Assembly: GCA_025738555.1 (NCBI GenBank)
Contig: JAOVFP010000020.1
Coordinates: forward strand, 62,001-126,000
Reading direction: 5' to 3'
DNA: 64,000 bases
Origin: Cyathus striatus
Lineage: Eukaryota; Basidiomycota; Agaricomycetes; Agaricales; Nidulariaceae
Of the stretch, positions 46,306 to 60,500 are shown piece by piece. A program made the position numbers and the translations under genes. How positions within the stretch are numbered: position 1 is the first letter of the stretch; the number at the start of each line of letters is the position of its first letter. The notes under the pieces were generated by a model that saw only the letters and a list, made by a program, of their open reading frames with translations, was not told the DNA's origin and searched no databases.

Positions 46306-49300
46306 ATGTCGGCCATGACAAAAGGCGCAGGGACTCGCAGTTCCCCTATCAGCATAGAAGATTCGGAGGAGGAGGTCCTCAACATCATCGAAGTATGTGA
46401 CGACTCCCAAGGCTCCACCCCCCCAATCCGCACCCCAAACGACCAGCTCCCGCTTCACTCCGGTCTGTCCAACTACCAGGTATCTACTCTCTTCGACAGA
46501 CTGCAAGAAGGTGCGCTATTTTAATTCTACACAAATATATCTCTTGTATTCAACAGCCCGCTGTCAGCTTCTCCACCTCCCATAGCCAAGAAGAGGAAAA
46601 GGTCTGAAAGCATCCTGGCAACCACAATCCCCGCTGTCCCGCCTAGCGTTGGCCCCAGCAAAGTGTCTCAGCAGCTTCCGCTTGAGAATCGTCTTTCCAA
46701 CCTGAGACCCGAAAGCAAGAAAGCACGTAAGCGCAGGCGTAAGCTTGAACGCCAAGCGCATGAAGCAGAGTATCGCATGCGTGTTCAACCTATGTCAGCC
46801 CTTCATAATTATCCTGCTGTGGCGCCGGGTATGCAGATTTGGCCCGCCCTACCTCGTACATATCCAACCCCACCTCATTTCAGCGATCCTGCTCATCTCG
46901 CACTGACACCATTTGGCATGGATTTCGCAGATGAGCCGTACCTACCATATACAGACGACGTTCAGAATACTCCCTTGACGCCTCCACCCCCACCCCCACC
47001 CCCACTCCCGCTTTCTGGCTCTTCTTGGGTGTCTTCAATGGCTATGGCTGCTTCTACACCTGAATACAGTCCGATTGAGACAGACGGCCCGGAATATTCA
47101 CGGGCTGAGCATATGCCTGTGGCCGCCGCCCCAGCTTCGTATGTTCCGCCAGTATCTGATCATCCCAAACCTTTCACCGTGACCTCGTTACCTAAAGCTC
47201 CAGAAGTGCACGGTCTCCCTCCCAAACCACCGCCTCCCCAGCAGATCATCGGAATGAAGCCCGACCCCGATCCGAAGAGCAAACATGGTGTCTTCACTTT
47301 TTCAAAGAAAGGTCATACCTCCAATTACATCCCAAATCCTGCGAGAACCTTGGTGATGGAACAGCTTCCTAAATCACATCGAAATGCAGACTTCGTCAAT
47401 TCGTGGAGCAGAAATGCATGCGACTCTCAGCCTGTTCACATCTCAATTGATTCCATTCAGGGCAAGGCGCTGGTGGAGTTTGCGACCGCCGAGCTTGCCC
47501 GGAAGGCTTGGGCAAGTCCCAAGCTCGGCTCCCAGTACGCGGGGTTGAAGACCCATCAGCTGCGAGGCAAACCCCGTGAAGACCAGATAAAAGTGTGGTG
47601 GTATCGAGTTGACGGAGTTGGTGCTGGTGCCGGCGTTGGCGAAATTGAAGAAGGCGAAATTGAAGGTGAAGAGGTTGACAAAGATGCTCACCAATCTCAG
47701 CCTAAGAAGGAAACAAAGAAAGAGAGGAAGGCAAGACTAGCTAGGGAGCGTGAAGAAAAGCGACAAAAGCAGGAAGCAGCTCAGAAAGAACTTGCTCTTA
47801 AAAAAGCTCTGATGCAGGGCCTGACCGCACCCATGCCAAATTCTAGCGCCCAAACCTCACCGGTTTCCCAACCTACGCCAATGTCCCATGTACAATCGGC
47901 AAGTATACAGCTACCTAAACCTCCTGTACCTACTGTACCACCTGCGCACGGTGTGGTCCATTCATATTCATCTGGTTATCACCAGGTACCAGTTTCAATT
48001 TGGGACCTTCCCTATGTTGCATCTTCCACCTCCAGTCTACCGCCTCCACCTGCCCATCTCCCGCCCAACCCACTTGCGTCTAAAAGAGAAGCGCCAAGGT
48101 TTTCGGCTGCTACGTCTCTTGGTGCTTCTCTACTGCGAGGTCTCAGTGGAAGCTATGAAGATCAGGAATCGATAGCGTCGTCCCGTGGTGAAGGATCAAA
48201 GTCTCCCGAGGTACACGCTTCCCCTGTGATTGCAAATGGAAACCAGGATGGCTATCAGGATATGGATCTCGACGGGGATGACATGGAACTCGATTCGCCA
48301 GACAGTCCACTCGGGCCTTCCCTCCCCCCTAGATCCGTTGCTGAGATGGTGCTGTCTACCCCTAAAGACCGTACTGTTCCAGCTCCCACTTCTGCCCCGG
48401 TTATTCCCACTGGTCCAAGAGCACGGAGTATACTTCCCGCCGGTATTCAAGGGCAACACAAATCTGTACTTAATGTTCCATCTTCTTCTCCAGTGGCGGG
48501 TGCATCGTCATCGTCGTCTACCACTCCCGCTTCCCCGCGTGTTCCTTCAGAACCTAAGGCTGTGAGAGGTGCGCCTACTGAGCCAAGCCATAAGAAGCGC
48601 TCGCAGTTGGCACGACAGAAAGAGGTAGAAGAGCGCATCGCAAAGAACAGGATTGAACTAGAATTGGCAGCAAAGAAGGATAAACCTTCGAAGTCTTCTA
48701 TATCTTCTGGCGCTACTCTGTTACCGCCTCCTTCGGCTTCTACTAATACGGATTCTTCTTCGTCCACAGAAATGGACAAGCAGGCTATGGAAGATAGACT
48801 CCGACAGCTGGTGTTGAAGAGTCAGAAATCAAAGAAACAGTCCACTATGTCAGAGGCAGCTAAAACACCTGCCGGTGCAAATATGTCTACTTCGCTGGCG
48901 TCGGCCGCCAATTCGCAAACATCCACTTCGTGTGCCACGGATACTTCTGGGAAGTCGCCGCCCAATCCTACCACCGTTTCAGTGCCAACGCATGCTGCCT
49001 CACTTGAGGATCTTGCAGTGTCTTTCATCAGACAGACAATCCAAACGGTCAAAGCTCAACCGCCTTCCGCGGCTACCTCTCTTGAAGCTGCCGGAATTAA
49101 TCCAAGGGCCAACTTGAAACTCGAATTAGCGGCCAGACAAAAACTACTAGAGCAACATATCGCGGAGAGTAAGATTTTGATGGCGAAGCTGATGCAGGCT
49201 CGCACGAAGGAAGAGAAGGATGCGATCATCGCTACCATGCGAGAACACAGTCGGTGCGTTTCTTGTCCTAATATTTCTTCTGCTTTTGGTCTGCGGAGAA

Positions 49301-49531
49301 GACATGAAGAAGCTGAGTATTGTAAACCATTGTTTTGTTTTTTTGGTATTGTTTAGGTTGATGGAGGAAGAGGAACGCGCGTCAACACCTTTCAACGGAA
49401 AACCAAGCGCTACGGATGTACGGGACCCGAAATCGACAACTTTCAAGATACGTTGGCCAGAGACTCAAATCGATGCAGGGATGTTTATTATTAGTGATGA
49501 CGATGAATCCGACACTGCGGACGGCGAGTAA
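46306..49531 (+). CDS. Large Pro-rich RRM-like protein
   Basis: 1021 residues, three exons: 46306-46510, 46568-49253, 49357-49531. N-terminal SPISIEDSEEEV resembles a SUMO-interacting motif. Residues about 100-300 are Pro-rich with a Pro run. Residues about 322-415 form an RRM-like fold (RTLVMEQLPKSHRNADFVN, IQGKALVEFATAELARKAW). Then come an acidic EIEEGEIEGEEVDKD segment, a Lys/Glu coiled coil (KKETKKERKARLAREREEK), long disordered Ser/Pro tracts, further coiled coils (residues 690-720, 890-930), and an acidic C-terminus. Joining at 46510/46568 was chosen because it alone keeps frame into the KKRKR nuclear-localisation-like segment. A nuclear RNA role is inferred only. Confidence 0.75.
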
Positions 49532-50989
49532 GGCCGGATGCAAGATCAACATCGAGATTTTCGTGTCGCACGTATGATCTAGGTATGTTGTCTTTGATCT
49601 CATCGACGATGATGGCGTGGGGGGCGCGAGACAGCGCCCGAGATCGATGATGGCGGGTGGGAACATTTTATTCTCTGCAATTTACAGTATAGGAAGTATT
49701 TCTTTTGTATTATTTTGTGCAGGCTATCAATCCTGAAAGCTCAGTCTAGGGGGGGCCGCCTTCGGCACTCTCTTCTGAGTATTCAAGGTAAGTTAAAATT
49801 GATTGTCCTATTTTATGTCGCGTTTTGATGATTTTCAGGGATACTCAATTATTATTCATGTTTATCGAAATATTCTCACCACCCTTGACACCCGTCTCAA
49901 ACTGATCTCCACTTATACATCAATGCTTGCTGATGTGAGAGGTTTGTATGTAAAACTTATACCATGGAAAACGTTGGGGTAGAAACGGTGGCTATCGTTC
50001 GATAGTGTGGGGGGGGAGCGTGTAGGTCTTCTGAGTTGTGTACTCTGTAGTACACAATCTCAGAGAGCCTCTGGCGATGCTCATCCTGTTTCCAAGGGAT
50101 GAAGCATGGCTTGTGTTGATTATGTCTTCATTGAATAAAGACTGCTTGTCCATCTCTATCATATAAGTGAACGGCTGGTCCTGAAGAAACAGTTGCAGAT
50201 GGGTGTTGATTTGGTTAGCACCGCGTGATAAGATTATCTGTCTCCGAGGCACACAGCCCATATCGAGACGAGAGCGCATTAAACGGGATTTCACATGTTC
50301 CTGAAGTGAGACTTGAGATGGAATTTCACTTGAACCGTCAATCAACAATCTAGCGTATGAGCGAATTTGAATACTATTTCTATTTCTACATTTTAGTATT
50401 GTATCATGAAAGCATTCGGCATCGATGTTGTTGTTTACAGCATCTTACACAGCCATTTTCATGGGTGGCATTTATACGGCTTGCTTCCAGTAGCTTCTGA
50501 GCGCCGCACTCCCGTGGGAAGGCTGGTAGTAAATTGTACTTATCGCTGGACATTTGTTATCGATTAGATATTATTCTGGAATGGGTAGCTCTGAGAATGA
50601 AAGGCATCCTGAGTATTCCAGTGGCCATGATGCTTGAAAGAAAGCAAGATAAAATATGAAAGAGTCAGCTCGGAGAAAGGCTGTGTGAAGCCATCGATGA
50701 TTTGTCAGCGACTTGTGAAGGTTGCGGGCTTACAAAACAGAGGCCAACAATTCTTTACTGCACCTTGTCCCTTGACCACCAACCATCTTCATCCCCTCAC
50801 GCCACCTTCCCTTTCTACCAGGTAAGTCGTCCTCGTTATTCCCTCCATCAACCCCACTAATCATCTCATTTCTTATCCCTATCGCCCCAAATCGCATCCC
50901 TCACACGTCTCACATTTTCCTCATCGTTTTGATCTTGCTTGATTCCTACCGATCCTCTAGTTTCCCGTCCTACTTCTGAATAGGCTGCA
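49532..50989. other. Intergenic plus UBC4-type leader
   Basis: 1.46 kb. A minus-strand frame at 49992-50348 has no motif and is not called. The right end holds a likely 5'-UTR intron of the E2 gene (separate entry). Confidence 0.5.
50822..50983 (+). other. Probable 5'-UTR intron of the E2 gene
   Basis: Donor CAG-GTAAGT at 50822 and acceptor TGAATAG at 50983, six bases before the start codon at 50990. About 162 bp, pyrimidine-rich. Inferred from splice signals only. Confidence 0.5.
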
Positions 50990-51703
<714 letters not shown>

Positions 51704-53259
51704 ATACGTCCTAGTCAGCAAATCTGTCATTGCACTCAATTTGGCGGACTAGACTCGATTGGATGTATACTGTATACATATCATGTTTTTCCTTGTTGTT
51801 TCAACGATGTTTTAGTAATCAACCCCTACATGGGATTTATCATACAAATACCGTTTCATGCGCGCAAACTGCTACATTGTTGAGAGAAAGATATATGCTA
51901 CTGATTATCCTCAGCTTTCATAGCCACCTTGGGATGTGATTGATGGGTATGTGGGTGAGTTAATCCTTGTTAACTAGCAATATAATTACAAAGGAGGAAA
52001 GATGATATGTGCGTATGTCTGCATGATTGAATATTCTGTCATCTTGGAATCTCGGAAAAGTTACCGAACCTTAAGTTAAGGTCTGGGGAGACAGACTGAG
52101 ATAGAAGGAAACTACACTGCGGGCTCGGTTGCGCAAGTCCCCCACGCCCGGATCGGTGCATGCTTGAAATTGATATCATTTAATTGCCGGCTTGAGATGT
52201 TTAATGATTTCACAGCCGCTATCATATTCCGTTTGTTTGAAACGCAAGCCCACCCAAACAACATTGCACCTATTTTTGCTTCAAACCCTCATCCTTTGCG
52301 GAAAAGTATCTCTCCGCGCACTCGAGTCTCCAGCTTCTTTACGTATCGAATATAACTGGCCCATAGGTTATGACCTCTACTGGGTGTGTATCTGAATTGA
52401 TCTGAAACTTTAATGTCCCTAACCTGTTAAACCTGTCCGTCGGATACTTCGCGTGCAATCTGCGTGCGTGTGAAGCAAACTCGTAGGGCATGTAGCATTA
52501 AACCTCGCCTATTCTCATCACCCTTTCGAGGCACCAACACGCGGTTAACCCCCCGAAGAAAGTCAATATCAACTTTGAATAAGAAATTGCACACTTTCAA
52601 GGCTTGTTACTTGTGTGCTGGGTGAATGATGGTGACATATTAACGCGCTATTGAGCACATCCTGCGCAGCATGATCCAAGGACTCAGGAGTGCAAAGTGT
52701 CGCATAATGTCTGTTGCAAATATGATATTGTAGATCATCTCTTTTCTGGTACGTATGCAGAATAATGTTTGACGAAGGAGAATCAATCATTTCTATCGAG
52801 ATCGAGTTAAGTCTATTTTGATTTGGCCGCCGGTTCCAATTTCACTGGCAATTTGATGCGACAGTTTCCTATGGTCAACCAGGTCACTGCCACACTTGCT
52901 ATTCGTTCACCGTCGGTATTCATCGAAAGGCTACTTGGTGAGAAGTAGTAAGCTCGCTGTGCCAGTCGAACGTAGCTTGGCAATCACGGAACGGTGCTAT
53001 TGACCCGACAGAGATTGATTACATGTTTTACGACGGTGGAGTCACACAACCGTATTTGGCTACGGGGTAGATGATTCCATAACCGAGACACCCTGAAGCC
53101 CATCCACCACATAGTAGAGAAGTGAACTTGACGGTCTAGCAGTAGCGATATAAGAGATGCCATGCCGCGGAGCTTAATCGTCATTCAGCTTCTCCTTCCT
53201 CTTTTCTTTCTTCATTTCCAAGAACATTTAGAAGAACTCCGACCTTTTATCAATTCGCC
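51704..53259. other. Intergenic, no gene recognised
   Basis: 1.56 kb without a supportable gene; frames are short and stop-rich on both strands. Confidence 0.55.
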
Positions 53260-53979
53260 ATGTACTCGAACCCTTTCGGTAGCTGGACAGAGGCCGGACA
53301 AGGTCCTTCGCAAAATGTTTGGACTGATGGTGTTTCACCGCCTTCCGTTTTTGGGGCCCTGCCTTACCCTTCCGTTCCTTCCAATCTTCTCACGTTCTAC
53401 TTTACTTCCTTTAACCCGGACCTACTCAACTGTGCCGTCGTTGGTCCACAAGGTCAACCGTATTATCGCGTCGTAACCGACAATCACATGCCTGGATACA
53501 CTGTCATAAAAAACGCTGAGGGAAAGAGCATCTCTCTCATTGAATGGCAAAGTCATCCTTTTATCGAAATACGCGGTACGCTAGCCAAACAAAATGTTCG
53601 GAACTGGTTAAGGCTATCGCACGACCGAGCGTAAGTGAGAAGTCACATATATATTAATCCCGAACTAATTCGTTACATTTCATATACAGTTCTCGATCCA
53701 TGGAAGTCCGTGGGATGCGATATACCTGGGCTCCTCGCGATAAGTCGATCATCGTAAGTCAATGCCATATTATACCACGCTCGTATGGTTTCATGTAATG
53801 TTTCTCTTTTCTCTCAGCTTTTCGCTGGAACTCCAAGCCAGCCGACTTTCCTTGCCAAGGTTACCAGGGCGCATGGAACGATTGTGCTGGAAATAACTCC
53901 GGATGCACTTCAGTTGGGAATACTTGATTCGACTATAACTGCCGCCCTGCTTCTCCAGTGCGGTCGTAACGTTGACTGA
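53260..53979 (+). CDS. DUF6593 domain protein
   Basis: 198 residues; DUF6593 is a basidiomycete family of unknown function, often expanded, with a scramblase-like beta-rich fold suggested by similarity of layout. Exons: 53260-53630, 53690-53753, 53818-53979. Motifs: MYSNPFGSWTEAG, PSVFGALPYPS, LTFYFTSFNPDLLNCAVVGP, NAEGKSISLIEWQSHP, IEIRGTLAKQ, RGMRYTWAPRDKS, LAKVTRAHG, and the end LLLQCGRNVD. No signal peptide or membrane span. Confident on family, no function proposed. Confidence 0.88.
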
Positions 53980-55764
53980 CGAAATTTATCGTTCACGATA
54001 ACGAACTTCGACGAACTTATAGACGTCCGGGATTCGTCAATTGTCATACTAACTTATTTATTTCAACTCCCTGCCTCACCACTTTCAAGTTTTGATTTCA
54101 ACATTGCAATAAATTATATTATTTATATCTAGATGGTAGATACAGATGACGACTGGAATTGATTTATACTACATGTGACTCGCTATATAGACTTAGACGA
54201 ACGTCTGGTAACTGTATTTTCATAGCTTTCCAAACCACCGCTTTGTATATAGCCTTTTTAATTTAATTTACAATATGCATCGGATGGCAGTGGTTGGGCA
54301 CTGCGGTCCCAGGTTGTATTATTTTTACACGAGCGACTACATATCAATAACCTCAAAGCCTGTTTGCTATGTTTAAATGCAAGTGTCATGCCATGCAGCA
54401 TTGTATAGAATCTGGATGGAGTCGAGCAAATGGTTGTGATCCCTTGTTTATGTTTCCTTATAATTGCTTCCTTAGCTCAACCTTAGCTTCAGCTACACTT
54501 GCATACAACTCAGCGCTTAGCGCTTGTGCATTATGCCTTTGATTTTGCTGTCTTTCTAAGTTAGTTGTTTCTAGCGCCATTGCGGCACGTAAGCGCTTCA
54601 TTATTTGGGTATCATTATGGTACCGTATTTGTACATATTGCCGTCTATAAATTTATTTATTTTGTCTCGGTGCTTTTGGGCTAGAAACCTAATAACTACA
54701 TACAAACATAATGTATCCGATCAAGTTGGCGCGTCGACGATTATCTTCTCTCCACAATCATGTTCTGGCTGCCGAGTTTGCATATGCACATTCCCAGCTC
54801 ACATGAACCATATGAATGTTTAAGATTCGAAGTTCTATTTCATGTGGTTGAATTGGTGATTTGTACCACAGCCCGAGGAAGCATTTTCGCTCATATTTAA
54901 TAGTGAATACTTAATCGACATTTAAAAATAGACCAAATAGCAAGAGAAGAAGAGTTCGGTATGGTATGACCCCGCCACTTCCCGGCCAGCGTGTACTCTG
55001 CAAAATTGTTCATGGAGTATCAGCACGAGGCAGTCTCTATCAGGCAATGTTCACGTTGCAACTCATTCAACAAGTCATGGGGCGCTTTCATAGAATCTTA
55101 TCAGTCGCACTCGGGAAAAATAGCAGCTCATGGGACTTGAGGTCTTGCACGTCTCGTGAAGGATGTTAATGTACTTGGCACCCAGATCCAACGTCTTCTA
55201 CAAGCATTTTGTTCAAATATCTAATGAAGTTGTTCCGCTGGAACATTAAAAGGTAGTGGGATTTTAGCACATGATGTTGGTTAGCGCCGTGAAGAATTAT
55301 ATGATCGTGTCATGTCCGAAGTCTGAAGGCCTGAGTTCTTTTTATATAACTTTCGATTCTACGACTAATTCACGTTTTTCTCTCCAACATCTCTCGTTGA
55401 CGTGTCGTCCAAACCATTTGCTCCAAAATTTGCGCAACTCCATGCGAATTGCGGAGCGAATGTCCGATACCAATAATATCAAGGAAAATGCGGTATGTTT
55501 AAGCTTACCGTGGCTGACCAGATGCTCCCAGAACCTCATGGCGGCTGGTGAATGTGGAACATTGATATCAGCGAATAGTTGCCTCGCAACAAGTAATATC
55601 CATGACATTGGTTAGCATTGCTTCAGTGTCTGTGGCTCACCGAATCGGAAACCTTTCCTCTTGAAAGAGAGTTCACATGTACATATATATAAGTACTTGA
55701 AACACTTCAAAGAAGTCTAGGTGAACCCTCCGCTTGTATTCTTCGTACCCACTGCCCGTGCGAC
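53980..55764. other. Intergenic, unresolved open frames
   Basis: 1.8 kb. AT-rich to about 54300. Between 54966 and 55608 both strands hold 65-115 codon frames (minus 55342-55608 begins MSWILLVARQLF) with a few splice-like signals, but no consistent model or family match was found. Confidence 0.4.
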
Positions 55765-57298
55765 ATGCAGTCAATAACTAGGCTCTTTGCAATCAGCTCT
55801 GCTATCGTTACTGTTCTCGGAGCGACGTACTCACAGACTGATAGCCACACCGGCAGTGGATTCTTAAATTCTTTTTCTTACGAGGCTATTTCTGATCCGA
55901 CTCATGGCCGAGTGTAAGTACTGTGTCTCCGATGGTCGTGCTCTCCCTTGCTCAGTATGATTTCTGACTTATAATAGAAATTATGTGGATTCCGCAACTG
56001 CTTCTAGGGATAACCTTACTTATGCTTCTGGAGATCATTTTGTCCTTCGAGCAGATTATAAAACAGTTCTGGATCCCAATGGTCCGGGTAGAAACTCCGT
56101 CAGAATTCAGTCGAATAAACAATATACCACTGGAGTTATGGTGTAAGGATAAACCATTCTTGTTCGATAATTTGTTCATTTTTTACAATATCAATTAGCT
56201 TCAACGTTCGCCATATGCCTCAAGGCTGCGGGTAAGTAGTTGTCTCAGAAATCTGGAATTTTCTGAGAATTATTATAAATTGAATTTACTTAGTACATGG
56301 CCTGCCATCTGGACGGTCGGTGCCAACTGGCCAAACGGAGTAACAGCCTCATTATTCATTACAATAATCTGTGTTTTGAACTCTTTCCATTATTTATTAC
56401 TAGGGAGAAGTCGATATCCTAGAAGGTGTGAATGATCAAGGGCCTGATCAAGTCACGTTGCATACGAGTTCTGGATGCTCTATGCCGGGATCGCGTTCAC
56501 AAACTGGGTCGGTTTGGATCCAACTCCATTTTTATTCCTTGTGACATTAGTCTTCAGAACGGCGCTTCAAAATAATTGCGACGTTGCTGCTAATAGTAAC
56601 GCGGGATGCGGAGTACGAATAACTGACACGAGAAGTTACGGGTCGATATTTAACAACAAGGGTGGAGGATGGTACGTTGTTGCCATAATCCGAGGATCAG
56701 AGGATGGCTTCATTACTCATCGCCATTCAGGTTTGCTGTCGAAAGGACCAATTCGTTCATCAAGGTCTGGTTCTGGTCGAGGGAAGCCACTGACATTCCG
56801 TCCGATGTACTGAATGGAGCTACGTCTGTCAATACCGATGGCTGGGTAAGTAAAAGTTGCCTACGGCAAGTGTATGCGGCTTCCCATAATAACACTCTTC
56901 ATGGATATTGCAGGGCACGCCTAGGGCATATTTCCCCAGCACATCTTGCCCTATTTCTTCGAAGTTTTCTGCTCACAATATCGTTATCAATCGTGAGCGG
57001 ATAATGCTTAATCTGTCACTGATCGCTTACTAACTTACCCCACAGTGACATTCTGTTTGTGGACTTCTTTTAAGTTTCCAGCTACTTAATTGAGTTTCGG
57101 TTTTTAGGTGGTGATTGGGCGGGGTCTGTTTATGGATCATCCGGGTGTCCCTCAACATGCGTCGGTAAGATATGCAAGCTAACGAGCTCAGAGTTAAGAT
57201 TAACCCGGGGCCTTTCAACATTAGATTATGTTAACAATAACCCGAGTGCGTTTAAAGACGCATACTTCGACTTACAATGGTTGAAGATCTACGGCTGA
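55765..57298 (+). CDS. GH16 endo-1,3(4)-beta-glucanase
   Basis: Secreted laminarinase-type glycoside hydrolase family 16 enzyme, 314 residues. Exons: 55765-55913, 55978-56142, 56199-56231, 56294-56339, 56404-56507, 56558-56671, 56731-56845, 56914-56992, 57046-57054, 57108-57164, 57225-57298. Signal peptide residues 1-23; FSYEAISDPTHGRVNYVD; HFVLRADYKTVLDPNGPGR; GVMVFNVRHMPQGCGTWPAI; the catalytic motif GGEVDILEGVND with both Glu residues (nucleophile and acid/base); CGVRITDTRSYG; FIKVWFWSRE; CGDWAGSVYG; and the end FDLQWLKIYG. Exon 9 has only 9 nt and supplies the ITAL-like NLTFC junction. All phases agree. Substrates would be beta-1,3/1,4- or 1,3/1,6-glucans of plant or fungal walls. Confidence 0.93.
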
Positions 57299-57542
57299 GA
57301 GAACACTGTCCGACAAGTCACACGCCTGTCGCAAATGCTTCAAGAATCAAATGTAACATTATGACTGTAGCTTTGGGTTATGCCATTTTGCACGGGTTTC
57401 GCGATGTATATAATATGCCCATCAGCATAAAATATAAGGAATGCACGCCAGCGGCGGTATTATTATGGAAAAAAAGCTATGGTTGATAGTAAAGCAAAAA
57501 TTTATACGAACATCCAAGTAGAAATAATATATCACACAGGAA

Positions 57543-60500
57543 TTATGCTCCAATACCCTGCAAGAAACGGGCATATCCTGTACCTCGTACGAGGTCCATC
57601 TTAGTAGTCGCATCTACCATAGTAAGCATCGGTTGCTGTATTTGAGTCTAAGGATAACGCTCAGTGCTGTTAAACAAATTAGCAAAAGCACGACTTACCA
57701 GTAAAATAGGTTTACTCTTTTTCACCACGGCAAGTAAACCCTTCACCATCTCCTCCAAAGCAGCGGCATGGCGAACATCGGTCATCCTTCTACGATACAA
57801 GATATCAGGAAGTATTCCGACAATTTTCGGTACACGTTTTGTGAGACTGTCGAGCTCTTGCATTTTGTGGGGACTCTCGATTATTGTACCTTGTTGTTGC
57901 TCACGAGCTATCTCCTCTTGAAGCTTTGGGACGTTAGTCAAGATTTCGACACACTCCAGGAAGATCTGCATCAAAGGAATGGTGAGGTCACGTAGCATTA
58001 AGGAGGATCGATATATACCTTCCCGCGGACGAACCAGCCATCAATCTTATCTATCTTTCCAGGAGAGTCAAAAGTCTCGAAAAGAGATTTCAATACTTTC
58101 AGGTCCCTCCGTATAATTGCGTCAGGAGCAAGATCAAGAACAGCTATATCATGTGCCGAGTTGTACTGGCCGGCGGCAAGATAAAGCTCATACGCTGAAT
58201 AGAGATCCCCTTGGGAAAAGGCATGTATTGCCTGTGGAATAAGAGAAAAGATTAGATTAGCACCGGTGAGACAACAATCAATTTGCTAAAATTGCATGTA
58301 CCTTTGCTTCCTCGACCCAAGAGATTGGGACCCTCAGGCTGCCAACAATCCCGCGAGTCATCCATTCGTCTAACCTAGGGGCACTGCGTATAAGTAAGTC
58401 TTTAATGGCCTTCTCCCGCCTACAAAAGTATGATTAGCACATTCTAAGAGATTACGATCATCATCCTGAGACGCCACGCACCCCGCGCTACCTTCCACAT
58501 GTAAAGTCACAAATGCCGCCTCTTGGATCATACCCCAGTTTTCCAGTTCGAAGGCATAGCTGCTAGTCAGCAGGTCGGCAGTAGGACTGTGACCATCTAC
58601 CTCATCTTCTTGGTCATGTTCCCTATCACTACCCTTTTCACTTCCAGAAACACCATTCACTAAGGTGCCGTTGGGGAACTTCTTTCTCTTAGATTTTGCC
58701 TGAGGGTCGCCCCGGTCTGCAAAATCGCGCACACGCATAACTCGGGAGAGAATAACGTACAGATGCCAACACATACCAATACCCCAGTCCATACCCGACG
58801 GTGCGAAAGATAATGGATCCAGGGCGTGGGAGAGGGAGAGAGCAGGGTCGGCATGTAGCTTGATCAACGAATACGATGCATCCTGTGCGACCTGTGCAGG
58901 AAGATCCGGTATTTGAAGACCTGATCTTAAATCAATGTTGTTAACGTGAACGAGAACGCTGTCGAGGTACCTTTCTTTCTTTCCAGGGCCCATGTAGGGA
59001 CCGGTTTTGCCACGCTCTTTATGGAGTTCCGAAGCAACAGGGACTCATATGCCTTTACAATGTCAGCGATCGACGCATCCACGCTCTGGTTGTACCACAG
59101 GCAGAGTCCAAGGACGCGTTTCCAGTCGAGCCCCGTGCACACGTCCTGTTCGACATCAGTCAAGTTATCGTCCTCACCACTGAGAACACCCGCAAGCAGA
59201 GAATAAACTCTCCATAAACCACGGCCGACAAGGCCTTGGTTATTGATGCCTTGTGCTGCGCCAGGTCCTAGCTTCTCCGACTTCCAGATTGCCAATTGTG
59301 ATCTGATGTCTTCTTTGAAGATCTTGTCTCCTCCAACCTGAGAGATAAGTGTGGCCAGCTTTAAATAGCCACCGTCGCAGGCAGCATTACAGGCCTGCTC
59401 AACCTGATGGCCCGTGAGATATGTAAATGCCGCGTCAGCGGGCGTATACGTGCCTAGAATAAGTAAATATCGACAAAATTAGCAACTTTCAATTATATAA
59501 ACGGCATTACCGCCAGAAAGAGTCGCGGGATCACAGATACGGGTGTCAGAAAGCCTGACACTTACTGTTAGGTGCAGTGCCGTTAGCCTTGATCCTTAAA
59601 TCGATTTCGATGCTCGGTTTGGCGACATCCTTGAGCCACTGACTAAGCGCTGTCTTTCTTCGAAGCAAGACAACACGGTTCCGGATGGCAGGTGTGATTG
59701 TATTCGGAGCCGCACTCCGTCTTTGTTTTTCATCGACAAGGTGTGTGTTGATTGGATCGAAGAGAGCACTTCCTAGTCGGAATAGTGATGCGATACTAGA
59801 GGTGTCCGTTGTGGGGAAAAGGCTGGCGTATGAAGTAAAGTTGAGTGCTACATTTTCGACCGGTTCAGGTGTGCGAAGATCTGCGAAGCCATTGGCATTA
59901 GGGGAGGACTGGGGAGAAGAGGTACTCAGTGACGAGGGGGAAGGGTCAGCGAATGGGATACCAGCATCATCTTTGATGATGACTGTATGGCTGAGATGGT
60001 GTTGAAGGAGTTTGGTGGAAAGCGCGGATGCAGCAGACTGCGTTGACGCTGATGATGAAGTACCGATAGCAGTTGCATTATGAATAAGGGGCTTGCTTAT
60101 TGTAACTATGGAGGAATTCGCAGAGGATGGTCTAGCCAAATTTGTCAGACTTTATCATGGCTCTCGCAGTCGGAGTGAAAGTAACGAACGGTGTAGCATG
60201 AGAACCACATATTGTACCTAGGTGTGCTAGTGTTCCTCCTGGCCCCCAGCCGACACGGAACGAACGACCCATGGCCAAACCAGCGTCAACATAAGCGCCT
60301 TCGTTGTGATTTACAACGGAGGATGAAATTTCGACGCGAGCATATTTTCTCGATGGCTTATGAAGTGGAGGTTGAATGTCGTGTCCGAATGATGCACGCT
60401 ACAGGACAGATAGTCAACAAAGTAATATCCAATATTCAAAGATACTCACCTCTTGTGATTCAAACCTCAACCCGTCCCCATCAGAGTCGCGACTGTGTTT

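Noticed and set aside
49992..50348. Minus-strand 118-codon frame
   Set aside because: No motif, low-complexity-free but unlike any family; sits in the gap between two genes without promoter or splice signals.
54966..55608. Overlapping frames on both strands
   Set aside because: Frames conflict and no family match emerged; not enough to call a gene.
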